64,000 nt of DNA. It comes from Iris pallida. Lineage: Eukaryota; Streptophyta; Magnoliopsida; Asparagales; Iridaceae. The position numbers were made by a program, and so were the translations under genes. The notes beneath the pieces were generated by a model. That model made no database searches and was not told the DNA's origin. It saw nothing but the letters and a program-made list of their open reading frames with translations. Below, in pieces: positions 41,841-52,116 of the stretch (positions are counted from its first letter, which is position 1; the number at the start of each line of letters is the position of its first letter). The stretch covers positions 10,229,960 to 10,293,959 of the forward strand of contig JANAVB010016199.1 of NCBI GenBank assembly GCA_029216955.1, in the 5' to 3' direction.

Positions 41841-42555
41841 TCACATTAATAGGTCGGGAGCTAGTCTGCCCAAAGAACAATCTACATACATGTCTGAGCT
41901 ACTCTGTACAGGTAGACACTAATGTTGATGTTTGGGACTGATGATTCCCGTTTATAGACTATGCAGGCTACGGAATCCTACCGAAGGCCCAAAAGAAGCC
42001 ACTTCTATCAAGAGACGTTCGCTCACATTCTTTTATGACACAGCTACTAAAATGTTGTATCGTCGTTCATACGATGGACTTATCTTGCGCTGTTTATCCA
42101 AGACAGAAGTACAAAAAGCACTCCGAGAGGCACACGATGACACCTACGGAGCTCACTAGCCTGGTCCTAAGTTACAGGTTCGACTATGTCGTATGGGCTA
42201 TTACTAGCCACCATGATGGTAGATGCCATAGAATATGCTAAGAAGTACCGGGTATGTCAGTTGCATGCTGACTTTATCCATCAACGTTCTGAGTTTTTAC
42301 ACTCTACTGGGCTGCTTGGCCATTTGAAGCATGGAGAATGGACATCATCGGGCCAATCAGCCCTTCATCCTCCAAAGGATACCGGTTCATCCTCGCCATC
42401 ACCGACTACTTTTTTATGCGGACGAAAGCAGTGCCACTAGCTAAGATGAAAACCTCGAACATGATCATCTTTGTTAAGCATCATGTCATCTACCATTTCG
42501 GAGTTCTTCGAAGGATTATCCACGATAATGGCCCTCAGTTCGTAAGCCATGCATT
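41841..42555 (+). pseudogene. int: Tat-2 integrase, N-terminal and core part
   Basis: EATSIKRRSLTFFYDTATKM, YRRSYDGLILRCLSKTEVQK, ALREAHDDTYGAH, then in other frames YRVCQLHADFIHQ, MDIIGPISPSSSKGYRFILA and RRIIHDNGPQFVSHAF. The first two Asp of DD35E are present. Several stops and two frameshifts. The frame is cut by Ath-1 inside the codons after VSHAF and resumes at 47646. Confidence 0.82.
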
Positions 42556-43869
42556 TGATGAGAACATAAAATGTTCTAATTTTTATCACTTAATGTTCAC
42601 CATTTATGCTCATTTTATGACTAAAGGTTCTCATTATATTTCTATTTTGATTTATGTTGCAATTGGAGACACTATGTGCAAAATAGAGCTAAATTCTAAT
42701 TCTTGACAGTTTTGACACCTTTTACCAAAATGAGCATAACGTTCTCATCCTAAAAAAATGGAGGTGATTAAAAAAGATTTGGAAAGCTAAGACACAGGGC
42801 TACAACTTTTATATTTTGTGTTTTTCGTAAATCAAGCTGCATCATTGACGAAATCAGACTTGAAGTTGGGTCAAAGATGTTGTGAACAAAAGTAGGAACC
42901 AAAATAACCATTTCCCTACTTGTTCTATGACTTATTCTATTTGGTTTGAGAAGTTGTAACTTTTAGAGGATATATGGGGAGATATTGTTGGCTTGAAACA
43001 ACTAATTTATGGTGTATAAAAGGGGGAAGGAATCATGAGAAGGGACACCACAAACACACAACACAACTACTCTTCTCTTCTTCTCCAACTTTTCTTTTGA
43101 AAATTTGATGAACATGTGCAGCTAAAAGTCTTGTTGGTCGAAGTATACGGAAGCCTTGGAATCAATAAAAACTTGTGAGATCAAATTTGTGTTTATATGT
43201 TTGATTTGTACTTTGAGTATCAAATGTTTTCTTATGCATATTTCATGATTATCTTGTTTAATTACTAGGATGCATACTACTTTATTATACTTGATAATCT
43301 ACTGCTAAATTAGATATCAAATCCGGAATTGTTCGATCCATCTAATTTATAAAGAAACCAAAATTTAATAAATTACTGCTTTGTATTATTAAATCTTTGG
43401 AAGAAAACATTCGACTAAATTAAATGTAACCGCTTGTGCTTGTGTTATTTTGTTTCATCGATCTCATTGAGTTTAATACGCTACTTGATTAAACCTTTAG
43501 CGCTTGTCTTGGGTTGTTTAGTAGTTAAGGTTAATTAGGTCCTTATTTCTAATTAACTGTGGCTAAAGGGGATAGCAAAATAATTCCAATGATAAATATT
43601 CATAATACATATCAATATTTGTTTGCATCTATGATCAGTTTCAAGATTCCAATGGTAGACGTAGACTTAGACCAATGTGTGTTATTTTGATTTATTTTCA
43701 TATTCTACTTGCTCTTTTTTATTGACTTTCATTTTATTCATCCCCCATCCTTGTTCACATAGCATAAAATTATACTAATTACTCTCCGTGGGATCGATCC
43801 TTACTCTCACTTCTACATATAATCTTAAGAGTAAATATTTTATTTTTGGGTGCCTGCGACAGCACACCA
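42556..43869 (+). repeat. Ath-1 5' LTR (1314 bp)
   Basis: Direct copy of 46325-47640. TATA box TATAAAAG at 43015-43022 (46785-46792 in the other copy), followed by (CTTCTT)-type leader. No coding sequence. Confidence 0.9.
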
Positions 43870-43874
43870 AATTT

Positions 43875-43887
43875 TGGCGCCGTTGCC
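43875..43887 (+). promoter_or_regulatory. Ath-1 primer binding site (tRNA-Asp type)
   Basis: TGGCGCCGTTGCC, five bases after the LTR end; complementary to the acceptor end of plant tRNA-Asp. Confidence 0.8.
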
Positions 43888-44292
43888 AGAGAGTAATTTG
43901 AGTTAATTTTTGTGCTTTTTGTGATCATTATTTCGTTCTTGTAATAAAATAATTTTTTATTAGCAAAAAAAAAACCTTAACAGGATATGGGGACCAATTC
44001 TCAACAATTTGCCACTTGCCCGGTTCTTCCATCTAGGCATGCTAGTAAGGTAAATATTTTTTCTCTTGAACAACAAATTACTAGTTTAACTTCTCTTGTT
44101 CATTAAATGGTTGTAGGTGGTAATATGCAAACAAGAATGGCTTGTGAGATTTATTTAGTAGTAGGACATCCAACTGATATGTGCCCAATACTTGAAGACG
44201 AGCCCAGTGTAACTCAAAATCGCTTAAGTTACCAGCAGTACAAGCAACCATATCCCCATGAACAACAATTAGGCTAAACTTCTAACCCTGTT

Positions 44293-44820
44293 ATGTCTTT
44301 AGAAGATACTGTTATGTCTCTTTCCACTAATACTTTTCAATTTCAACAGGAGACAAGGGCCAGCATCCAAAGTCTGAACAATCAAATGAGCCAAATGGCT
44401 ACAATAATTAATAAACTAGAGGCACAAAGTTTGGAAAAATTATCATCTCAAACGATAATAAATCCAAAAGAAAATATAAGTACAATCGTTTTGAGAAATG
44501 ACGAAGAGGTTGACAACCTAGTAAAGAATGTGCCTACATCGTCAAAACAAGAAGAAGAGACCAATAGCGTTGCAGACACGAACATTCCTAATGACGATGT
44601 AGTACCATATGCACAAGAAGTTTTAGAACTTGATGGAAAAGATGGATTGGAAGTTGCCATCAGTGAATATGTTGAGAAAGGGAATGAAGAGTTATCTTTG
44701 AGTTCTAATTTGCAGGAAACTCTATCAGTATTGAATAAATTTCTAAAAATGCAACAATCATGTAACTTTCCTTATATGGCATTATCAAATTCTAACAACT
44801 GGCATTTACCATCTATTTAG
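44293..44820 (+). pseudogene. gag: Ath-1 Gag fragment
   Basis: A 175-codon frame with the Athila-type Gag segment SLEDTVMSLSTNTFQFQQET, SLNNQMSQMATIINKLEAQS and SSQTIINPKENIS, followed by an acidic tail. Upstream (43987-44290) are short remnants in other frames (MGTNSQQFATC, MCPILEDE). It is the region after the Gag zinc knuckle of full-length relatives. The capsid core is absent. The frame ends at TAG 44818. Confidence 0.7.
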
Positions 44821-46324
44821 CAGACCTCTATCCAAGATGAGAAACCCTTTCATAGTTATGTCAAGTGTGCATAAAGTCGAGCCAACGACGTATTAAACAA
44901 AGGCGCTGCTTGGGAGGCAACCCAAGGGGAGTTTGTTCTTATTCTTGCATTTCTATTTTTGTTTATTTTTTCTTTTATTTGCATTTAGGCTTACATTGGG
45001 AATAATGTCAGTTTTAGTGTGGGGGAGGATTTAAATTATTGTAAGCAATTTTAGTTTTTTTTTTTAAAATGAGATTTTTTGTGGTTTTTAATAAAGTTTG
45101 TGTTTTTTTTGTTTAAAAAAAGAGTTTTGTTCTTCTTTTTTTTCTGGTTTTCAATAATTTTTTGTTGTACATGTCATGAGCAAGATTTAACTAAGTTTAA
45201 AGATTCATAACATGATTGAACAAGTACTCTTTTCAACTTAGAATTAATTAGTCTAGTTATTTTTTTTAATGATGGTAGTGACTAAATTTGGTAGACAAAA
45301 GTCGGTGAGATTTTGTGCCTTTAGACTGACACATCAGTCTCATTATTTTTTTGATGAGAGATATTCTTCCATGGACTTGTTTCTCTAGAACTTGCTTAGA
45401 TTCTCATCGAGGTCACGTCGACACATGCATACATGAACATGATTAAGGCCATCTTTTACGCTACTTAAGCCAAATAGCCTACTCTAAAATTATTTTTCCT
45501 TTGGTTGAAAACCCCTTTGAGCCTTATTGCTTCTATTTTTGTGAAACCATATCACAAGCTTTAACCTAAAAAAACATTCTTACCCAAGCCAGAAAACTAG
45601 TGGAGCATTATGATATGTATGTGTGTATAAAAATAAGTGTGGGGTATCTGATTTTCTAGTTTGGCTACATATTTTTATTCTCAAATTCTTGAGTTCCATC
45701 ATGAAAAAAAAATAAAAAAAGCGAAAAAATGAAAATAAAAAAAGAAAATGAAAAAAAGATGATGAGAAAAAGAAAGAAAGAAAGAAGTATTGAAAAAAGA
45801 AGTGATGGAGGAAATTACTTTTGATATTCATTTTCATAATTCCTCCCAAAATTTCCAATAAAGGGGTATGTTGAATGCTTTGAATGGAGTGATTGCTTTT
45901 ACATATTTTATACATTCGAGCTTGACTTAAATTATTTTTGCTCCACTAGTTTTGATAGTTTTTTAGCTACACTCCCAAATATATCCTACCTTAATCCTAA
46001 GCCCCGCTACAACCCATAAAATGTCCTTATGATTTGTGTTATGTATGTGATCCAAGTGGTAGAAAATGAGAAGATATGAAAGCTTATGTTAGATCATTTC
46101 TTTTGGAATGAATTTGAGCGAAATACTTACCTTTCAAACTGATGAGAGTTGAGTGTTTATTCTTATGAGCGTCTACCAATTTAGTTTACTCTATCTTGAA
46201 AATACATACTAAGTAATTAAAAGTTGTCTAAGAATATATTTTCATGATATGTTATGAGTTTTAAAGAGCTTAGATAAATACGAGTTTTGTCCGAGGACGA
46301 ACAAAAGTTAAATGTGGTGGTATT
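44821..46324. other. Ath-1 non-coding 3' core and polypurine tract
   Basis: Contains the conserved block GCTTGGGAGGCAACCCAA (about 44908-44925), whose ends TTGGG and CCCAA can pair, and purine-rich GTGTGGGGGAGG at about 45017-45028. A long A/G run with GAAAAA repeats lies at 45703-45800. The end CGAGGACGAACAAAAGTTAA, then ATGTGGTGG, is the polypurine tract before the LTR at 46325. A minus-strand frame at 45580-45915 is only the translation of the A/G run. Confidence 0.7.
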
Positions 46325-47640
46325 TGATGAGAACATAAAATGTTATAATTTTGTTCACTTAATGTTCACCATTTATGCTCATTTTATGACTAAAGGTACT
46401 CATTATATTTCTATTTTGATTTAGGTTGCAGTAGGAGACACTATGTGCAAAATAGAGCTAAATTGCAATTTTGGACAGTTTTGACACCTTTTACCAAAAT
46501 GAGCATAACTTTCTCATCCGAAAAGCAATGGAGGTGATTAAAAAAGATTTGGAAAGCTAAGACACAGGGCTACAACTTTTATATTTTGTGTTTTTCGCAA
46601 ATCAAGCTGCATCATTGACGAAATCAGACTTGAAGTTGGGTCAAAGATGTTGTGAACAAAAGTAGGAACCAAAATAACTATTTCCCTACTTGTTCTATGA
46701 CTTATTCTATTTGGTTTGAGAAGTTGTAACTTTTAGAGGATATGTGGGGAGATATTGTTGGCTTGAAACAACTAATTTATGGTGTATAAAAGGGGGTAGA
46801 AATCATGAGAAGGGACGCCACAAACACACAACACAACTACTCTTCTCTTCTTCTCCAACTTTTCTTTTGAACTTTTGATGAACATGTGCAGCTAAAAGTC
46901 TTGTTGGTCGAAGTATACGGAAGCCTTGGAATCAATAAAAACTTGTGAGATCAAATTTGTGTTTATATGTTTGATTTGTACTTTGAGTATCAAATGTTTT
47001 CTTATGCATATTTTATGATTATCTTGTTTAATTACTAGGATGCATAGTAGTTTATTATACTTGATAATCTACTGCTAAATTAGATATCGAATCCAGAATT
47101 GTTCGATCCATCTAATTTGTGAAGAAACCAAAATTTAATAAATTACTGCTTTGTATTATTAAATCTTTGGAAGAAAACATTCGACTAAATTAAATGTAAC
47201 CGCTTGTGCTTGTGTTATTTTGTTTCATCGATCTCATTGAGTTTAATACGCTACTTGATTAAACCTTTAGCGCTTGTCTTGGGTTGTTTAGTAGTTAAGG
47301 TTAATTAGGTCCTTATTTCTAATTAACTGTTGCTAAAGGGGATAGGAAAATAATTCCAACGATGAATATTCATAATACATATCAATATTTGTTTGCATCA
47401 ATGATCAGTTTCAAGATTCCAATGGTAGACGTAGACTTAGACCAATGTGTGTTAGTTTGATTTATTTTCATATTCTACTTGCTCTTTTTTATTGTCTTTC
47501 ATTTTATTCATCCCCCCATCCTTGTTCACATAACATAAAATTATACTAATTACTCTCCGTGTGATCGATCCTTACTCTCACTTCTACATATAATCTAAAG
47601 AGTAAAGGATTTATTTTTGGGTGCCTGTGACAGCACACCA
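46325..47640 (+). repeat. Ath-1 3' LTR (1316 bp)
   Basis: Direct copy of the 5' LTR. Ends CAGCACACCA at 47640; next to it is GTATT, the second half of the target duplication, then Tat-2 integrase. Confidence 0.9.
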
Positions 47641-48282
47641 GTATTCTACCAATTCTGTGATAAGAATCGGATATAGAATATAGCGCCAATAGCTTATAAT
47701 CCTGTAAAGAATGGACTAGCCGAAGCATTCAACAAGACAATTGTTAAGTTGCTCAAGAAAGTCGTACCTTCCAATAAGCACGACTGGAATGAGAAGCTCG
47801 ACGAGTGTCTATGGGCTTATCGTATGACCGTTCGGACACCAACTGGCAATACGCTATTTTTCCTTATCTACAGAAGTACGACGGTATTCCCTCTGGAAAT
47901 CCAAATTCCGTCCCTACAGGTGGCTATAACCAACCAGCAGACAGTCGAAGACAATCAATGCCGTCGACTACAGGAGCTGGAAGCATTGGACGAGAAGCGC
48001 CTGCTGGCTCAACAACGCATCAAACTCTATCAAGCTCGGATTTCTGGGACCTTCGACAAAAAGGTCCGGGTCAGGACATTCCAAGTGGGTGAACTCGTTT
48101 TATCAGTCCGAAGACCGATGGTGGTGACTCACAAGACTGCTGGGAAGTTCGAGCCCAAGTGGGAAGGATCGTATATCGTAGAGACGATCTACTCCAATGG
48201 TGCTTACCGGTTGGCCAAACCTAACGATGAGTTGCTAATGATGCCGGTCAATGGTAAATTCCTAAAGAAATACTATGTCTGA
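47641..48282 (+). pseudogene. int: Tat-2 integrase, C-terminal part
   Basis: Resumes in the integrase frame after Ath-1: FYQFCDKNRI, a TAG near 47671, then PVKNGLAEAFNKTIVKLLKK with the catalytic Glu. From 47749 the frame is open to the natural stop TGA at 48280-48282: WAYRMTVRTPTGN, LEALDEKRLLAQQRIKLYQA, FEPKWEGSYIVETIYSNGAY, KFLKKYYV. The C-terminus equals that of Tat-1. Confidence 0.88.
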
Positions 48283-48833
48283 GGCATAAATCGGCATATA
48301 TTTCCACATCCCCTGCGGGTTTTTATGGATTCTATTATCGAATTCACTCCTTCCTTATTTTCCCGATAGAAAACATTTCACATCCATATTACCTCTAAGT
48401 TATTTTTTTTCTATACCCCAATGAAGTTCATGCCTACCACGTTCATATTACCTCTGAGTAGACATCTCTACCATGACAAAACCCATGTTGTCATAATTAT
48501 CTATAGAATATTTTACGTCCATCTTACCTCTGAGTCATTCTATACATCCGTAGAATCTATCGTTGTCATATCCATATAACCTCTGAATAAGAAAAATTCT
48601 ACCAAAAAAATTCCATGTTTACCATGTCCATATTACCTCTGAGTAAACACCATATCCCCGACAGAGTTACCTCCAACCCTCTAAGGAAATTCTCATTATT
48701 GTGCAGAATGTTCACAGTAAATGGACAAGTAAAGAAACAGAACTAAGATTCTTTCATTCATGTAAATAAAAAGTTTTTCTTTCTTTACTACAAAAGGGCC
48801 TTCCAAAAGAGATGAACGAAAAGACGAAAGACA
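48283..48833. other. Tat-2 spacer between pol and antisense gene, with five motif copies
   Basis: Non-coding. Five copies of CATGTCCATATTACCTCTGA (variants) at about 48381, 48439, 48520, 48567 and 48617. The same motif occurs twice in the Tat-1 spacer. A plus-strand AATAAA lies at 48765-48770. Confidence 0.65.
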
Positions 48834-49979
48834 TCAACATTGCGACGACTGACGCATAAGTCCATCAAGACGGCTCCTCAAAAGGGCAATCTGGGGCCCT
48901 ACCAACTCTTTGGCTCGGTGCTCTGCCTCTTTCCATTTAGCGGCCTCATCCTCGAGCTGGGACAGGTTCTGTCGTGCAAGGTCTAACTCGGCCTGACGAA
49001 TACTGATACTTTTTCTATCCCGAGCTAAGGTCTCGGATCATTGGCAAATTCATCCTGCTGGTCTATTGACTTCTCCAGCTCACTCTCGGTGAAGGCCAAC
49101 GCCTCTTCCAGCAGTCGAATCTGGTCCCAAAAGGTCTCATACTGTTCCTCCAAGGTTGTTCGATGGTAGACTTGAATTTCTTCGGCATCTTTTACCTCTT
49201 CAATCTTTGTTTCGATCTCGGCAAGCCTGTTAGTCAGATCCTGGTGCCTCCGTTCATGATGGGAAAGTTTAGTGGCCATCTTCTCTAATTCTGCATCCGC
49301 TAGAGATGAAATGTTGTGCTTAAGATCTTGAAGCTCTGAGACGATGGCTTCTAATTCCGTCAGGAGGGCCTCTATCGCATCTGCTTTCGTTTTGTACTCC
49401 TGATATTCGTCCAACGCCGCTAGCTAGGCTCTTACAGCAGACCTAGCCCACATAAGCGTTTGGTTATGCTGCAGGACACCCTCTACACCACGCTTTAAAG
49501 CATGGCGAATAGTGACCAGGATGAGGTTGGCATAATAAACATTGTCAGCCATACCCATTAGGGTCATCGGAGATGCCGCAATGGAAGATCCTGGAGCGGC
49601 AGCAGCAGCTAATACATGACTAGGTATTGCAGCCCGGGCAAGTGGTGCCATGACCGAGATATAGGCCATCAATGGAGCAGTGACTACTTATAGACGCTGT
49701 CTGATGGACTAGCTTTGGAATAGGCTCCGTGACCAACCCTTCAACAGTCATCTCGATCGATCCCTCAGTAGTCTCCTTAACCGGTTCTTCAGCAGCCGGT
49801 TCGTTAGTGGTCCCCTCCACCAAATCTTTAGTATCTGGCCCTACAGTAGTCTCCTCAAGCAGCTCTACAGTGACTGCATTGAGGGATTCTTCAGCAACCA
49901 GTTCCTCGGCGATCTTCTCGACCGATGCTTCCATAGTTTCTTTGACCGGGCTGTCAATGGGCTCCTCAGCAGTCTCCTC
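48834..49979 (-). pseudogene. Tat-2 antisense gene, C-terminal part
   Basis: Reading 49979 to 48834: a Glu/Thr/Val-rich linker with repeats (VKETMEASVEKIAEELVAEE, PAAEEPVKETTEGSIEMTVE), a helical segment (SPMTLMGMADNVYYANLILV), then a long coiled coil (LLTELEAIVSELQDLKHNIS; LTNRLAEIETKIEEVKDAEE) and a tail ending LLRSRLDGLMRQSSQC at 48834. A stop lies at 49424 and frameshifts near 49035 and 49670. The plan matches the 3' end of the Tat-1 antisense gene though sequence identity is low. Sir-1 cuts it at 49979; the upstream coding continues at 58636-58600. Confidence 0.62.
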
Positions 49980-50549
49980 TGTTAGCCTAATGATTATATT
50001 TTGTTTTTGAATATGGCTAATCAATTAAGTTTAACATAATGATGTCACTAATATTTATATACTCACTATCATGTTGCTACTTAAACTTAGCATTGTCCTA
50101 ATTGTCCTATATCATATTGTCTTGCTTGTATCATACTGCAACATATTTTGCTCGCCTAACATGTATTTGTAGACCTGTAGTAAGCATGATCTAACATGAT
50201 CAAACCAGGACATAGGCAATAAAGAATTAATGATGGACCAAAGACGGCATCATATAAAAAGATTTCTTTGAACCGCCTAGCGATCTATCCGGGGCCTCGC
50301 ATCAGGGGTTTCACTCAAATATCATAAAAAAGGCATCATCAAAGGGCTCTTGGTTTTCCTATTTGTTCCAAGTCTGTAATCTTCAATTTATTGATTCTGG
50401 GAGAATGTGTATCTTGAGTCGCACTGTATCATCTCAACCCCTAGACATATCTCTCCAAGCTCTACCATACAAACAGACCAATTCCTGAACTAGGCCCAAG
50501 CTCTACCAAGCCAAACAAAGCCCAAAGGCCATTCTGCCACTTAGGAGGT

Positions 50550-50597
50550 AGAGTTCGGGCCGAACTCTGCCCCCACACAGAGTTCGGGCCGAACTCT
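50550..50597. promoter_or_regulatory. Twin palindromes upstream of the Sir-1 TATA box
   Basis: AGAGTTCGGGCCGAACTCT twice, starts 29 bases apart, about 115 bases before the TATA. Both half-sites are perfect. A third, incomplete half-site (GAATTCAAGCCGAACTCT) lies at about 50681. Palindromic repeats in the LTR regulatory region have been described for Sireviruses. Binding of a host factor is inferred. Confidence 0.65.
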
Positions 50598-50713
50598 GTC
50601 TCCTGATTTTTAGTACCCTAGTTTTTAGGGCATGCTTGGTTCAAGCGGTCCAACGTTCAAAAATTTAAATTCTTGGTGCAGAATTCAAGCCGAACTCTAC
50701 CTCCCCAGAGTAG

Positions 50714-50720
50714 TATAAAT
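50714..50720 (+). promoter_or_regulatory. TATA box in Sir-1 5' LTR
   Basis: AGTATAAATAAGGC. The equivalents in the 3' LTR are at 57238-57244 and 58048-58054. Confidence 0.7.
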
Positions 50721-51262
50721 AAGGCTTGATTTCTCTCATTTTATATCATCTTTCAATCTCTCATTCTCAATCATCTAAGCCTTATACTACCTAAGCCTTA
50801 CTCTTCCAATCTACTAGCCACAAAACTTCCTAAGCCCCAAGGTGCTCAAGTGCGATTCAGCTAGAAGTTTTTATGCAAGGGTTAAAAAGAAGTCACTTGG
50901 AAAATTTTAAGTTTTGCCACTACGAAGTTAAAGTTGCGAGCACTTCAAAGGCTCCTATTTGTAAGAAGTTGGCATGCTCTTTTGAGTAAAGGCACGTGGT
51001 TGTACACTATTTCACAAATAGTGAATTTCAATCCTGAGCTAGAGTTCTCAGGCCTGGACTAGACCTCCATGAGAGAAACCAGGTTATATCACTGTATTTG
51101 CGTATGCTCTTCTGATCTTTATTTACTTTCGTATTTTTCTCTGATTTATTTACTATCTTGATAGTTGTTTTGGGAAGGTGATATAGAGTTAATTTTTATT
51201 TGGTGATTATCGACACAAACTTTATTCACCCCCCTCTAGAGTTGCCTACACGTTATTTCAAT

Positions 51263-51274
51263 TGGTATCAGAGC
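51263..51274 (+). promoter_or_regulatory. Sir-1 primer binding site (initiator tRNA-Met)
   Basis: TGGTATCAGAGC, two bases after the LTR end; exact match to the standard copia site. Confidence 0.85.
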
Positions 51275-51329
51275 AAGGACTCTATTGTTAGGCTTAACAT
51301 CCTTAGAGTAGATCCTTGTTAATTTTTCT

Positions 51330-52116
51330 ATGGCATCATTTTTCTCCTCCTCCGATACAGAGGGTTTTACTTCTAGTAGCATGGACAATCATGTTTCTTC
51401 TAAATGCAAGAAATGCTCTAAGTGGAAAGCCATGGCTAACCAATCCTTAAAGATTGTTAAGGCTTTTCATTCTACAAATAAAGAACTTTCAGAAAAGGTT
51501 ATTCACTTAGTAGAATCTAATGAGTTTTTGAGAAATGAAAACAATGATTTATTATCTAGACTTGACTTTCAAAACTCATCTTGTGTTTCTTTAAAGAGTT
51601 TGAATGATTCTTTAATTTTGAAAATCAAATCTCTTTCCTCATCAATAGAAGATCATAAGAAGCAAGCACATAAGCTAAATCACTTGCATGATTCTTCTAT
51701 TGACTCTTTAAAGAAACAAAATGATGATTTTATTTCTAGAATTGCTTTATTTGAAAAAGAAAATTATGCTTTAAATGCTAAATCTGATTCTCTTACTTGT
51801 TTGCACAATGATTTGCTATTAGAACATGGTATTCTTAAGACCAAATCCATGCACGCTCTCTAGAGATATTCATCATTCTAGTATGTCATATGTTCATTAT
51901 CATGCTCATTCCGATATATGTGCACACACTAGTATTAGCTGCTTCTATTGCTCTCGTATTGGACACATGAGTGTAACTTCTCCAAGGAGTTCTTCTACCA
52001 ATGCTAGAGTAAATAGTATATGGGTCCCTAAATCTAACAAATGTGGATCCAAATTTATTTGGATACCAAAGTCTTCGCCTAATATTGTAGGTGGAGCTTC
52101 TTATATCAGGACATAG
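51330..52116 (+). pseudogene. gag: Sir-1 Gag C-terminal fragment
   Basis: Frame 51330-51863 encodes a Cys pair (KCKKCSKWKAM), then a Ser/Leu/Asn-rich coiled coil (NKELSEKVIHLVESNEFLRN; LFEKENYALNAKSDSLTCLH). After a frameshift near 51830, frame 51826-52116 has a zinc knuckle CFYCSRIGHMSVTS, with its last Cys replaced by Ser, followed by IWVPKSNK and FIWIPKSSPN, as in Sirevirus Gag. The N-terminal capsid domain is missing; the ATG at 51330 could still allow translation of the first piece. Confidence 0.68.

Larger units (their letters stand above)
42556..47640 (+). mobile_element. Ath-1: non-autonomous Athila-like Ty3 element
   Basis: LTRs at 42556-43869 and 46325-47640 (TGATGAGAAC...CAGCACACCA), near identical. 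Target duplication GCATT (42551-42555) and GTATT (47641-47645), one mismatch. The primer site TGGCGCCGTTGCC (43875-43887) matches the 3' end of plant tRNA-Asp, as in Athila. The 2455-base core keeps a Gag fragment and an Athila-type conserved hairpin (about 44908-44925) but no protease, RT or integrase. It must have relied on a full-length relative. Confidence 0.87.
49980..51260 (+). repeat. Sir-1 5' LTR (1281 bp)
   Basis: Contains two copies of the 19-bp palindrome AGAGTTCGGGCCGAACTCT (50550-50568, 50579-50597), a TATA box at 50714-50720, and a U5-type block (ACTATTTCACAAATAGTGAA, itself an inverted repeat, then TTCTCAGGCCTGGACTAG). Confidence 0.9.

Noticed and set aside
43875..43887. Match to tRNA-Asp sequence, and tRNA-Met match at 51263
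   Set aside because: Only the acceptor-end complement is present; these are primer binding sites, not tRNA genes.
45580..45915. Minus-strand ORF rich in Phe
   Set aside because: Product of the A/G-rich GAAAAA run on the other strand.
49729..50010. Ser/Val-rich plus-strand ORF
   Set aside because: Opposite strand of the acidic repeat linker of the Tat-2 antisense gene, running into the Sir-1 LTR.
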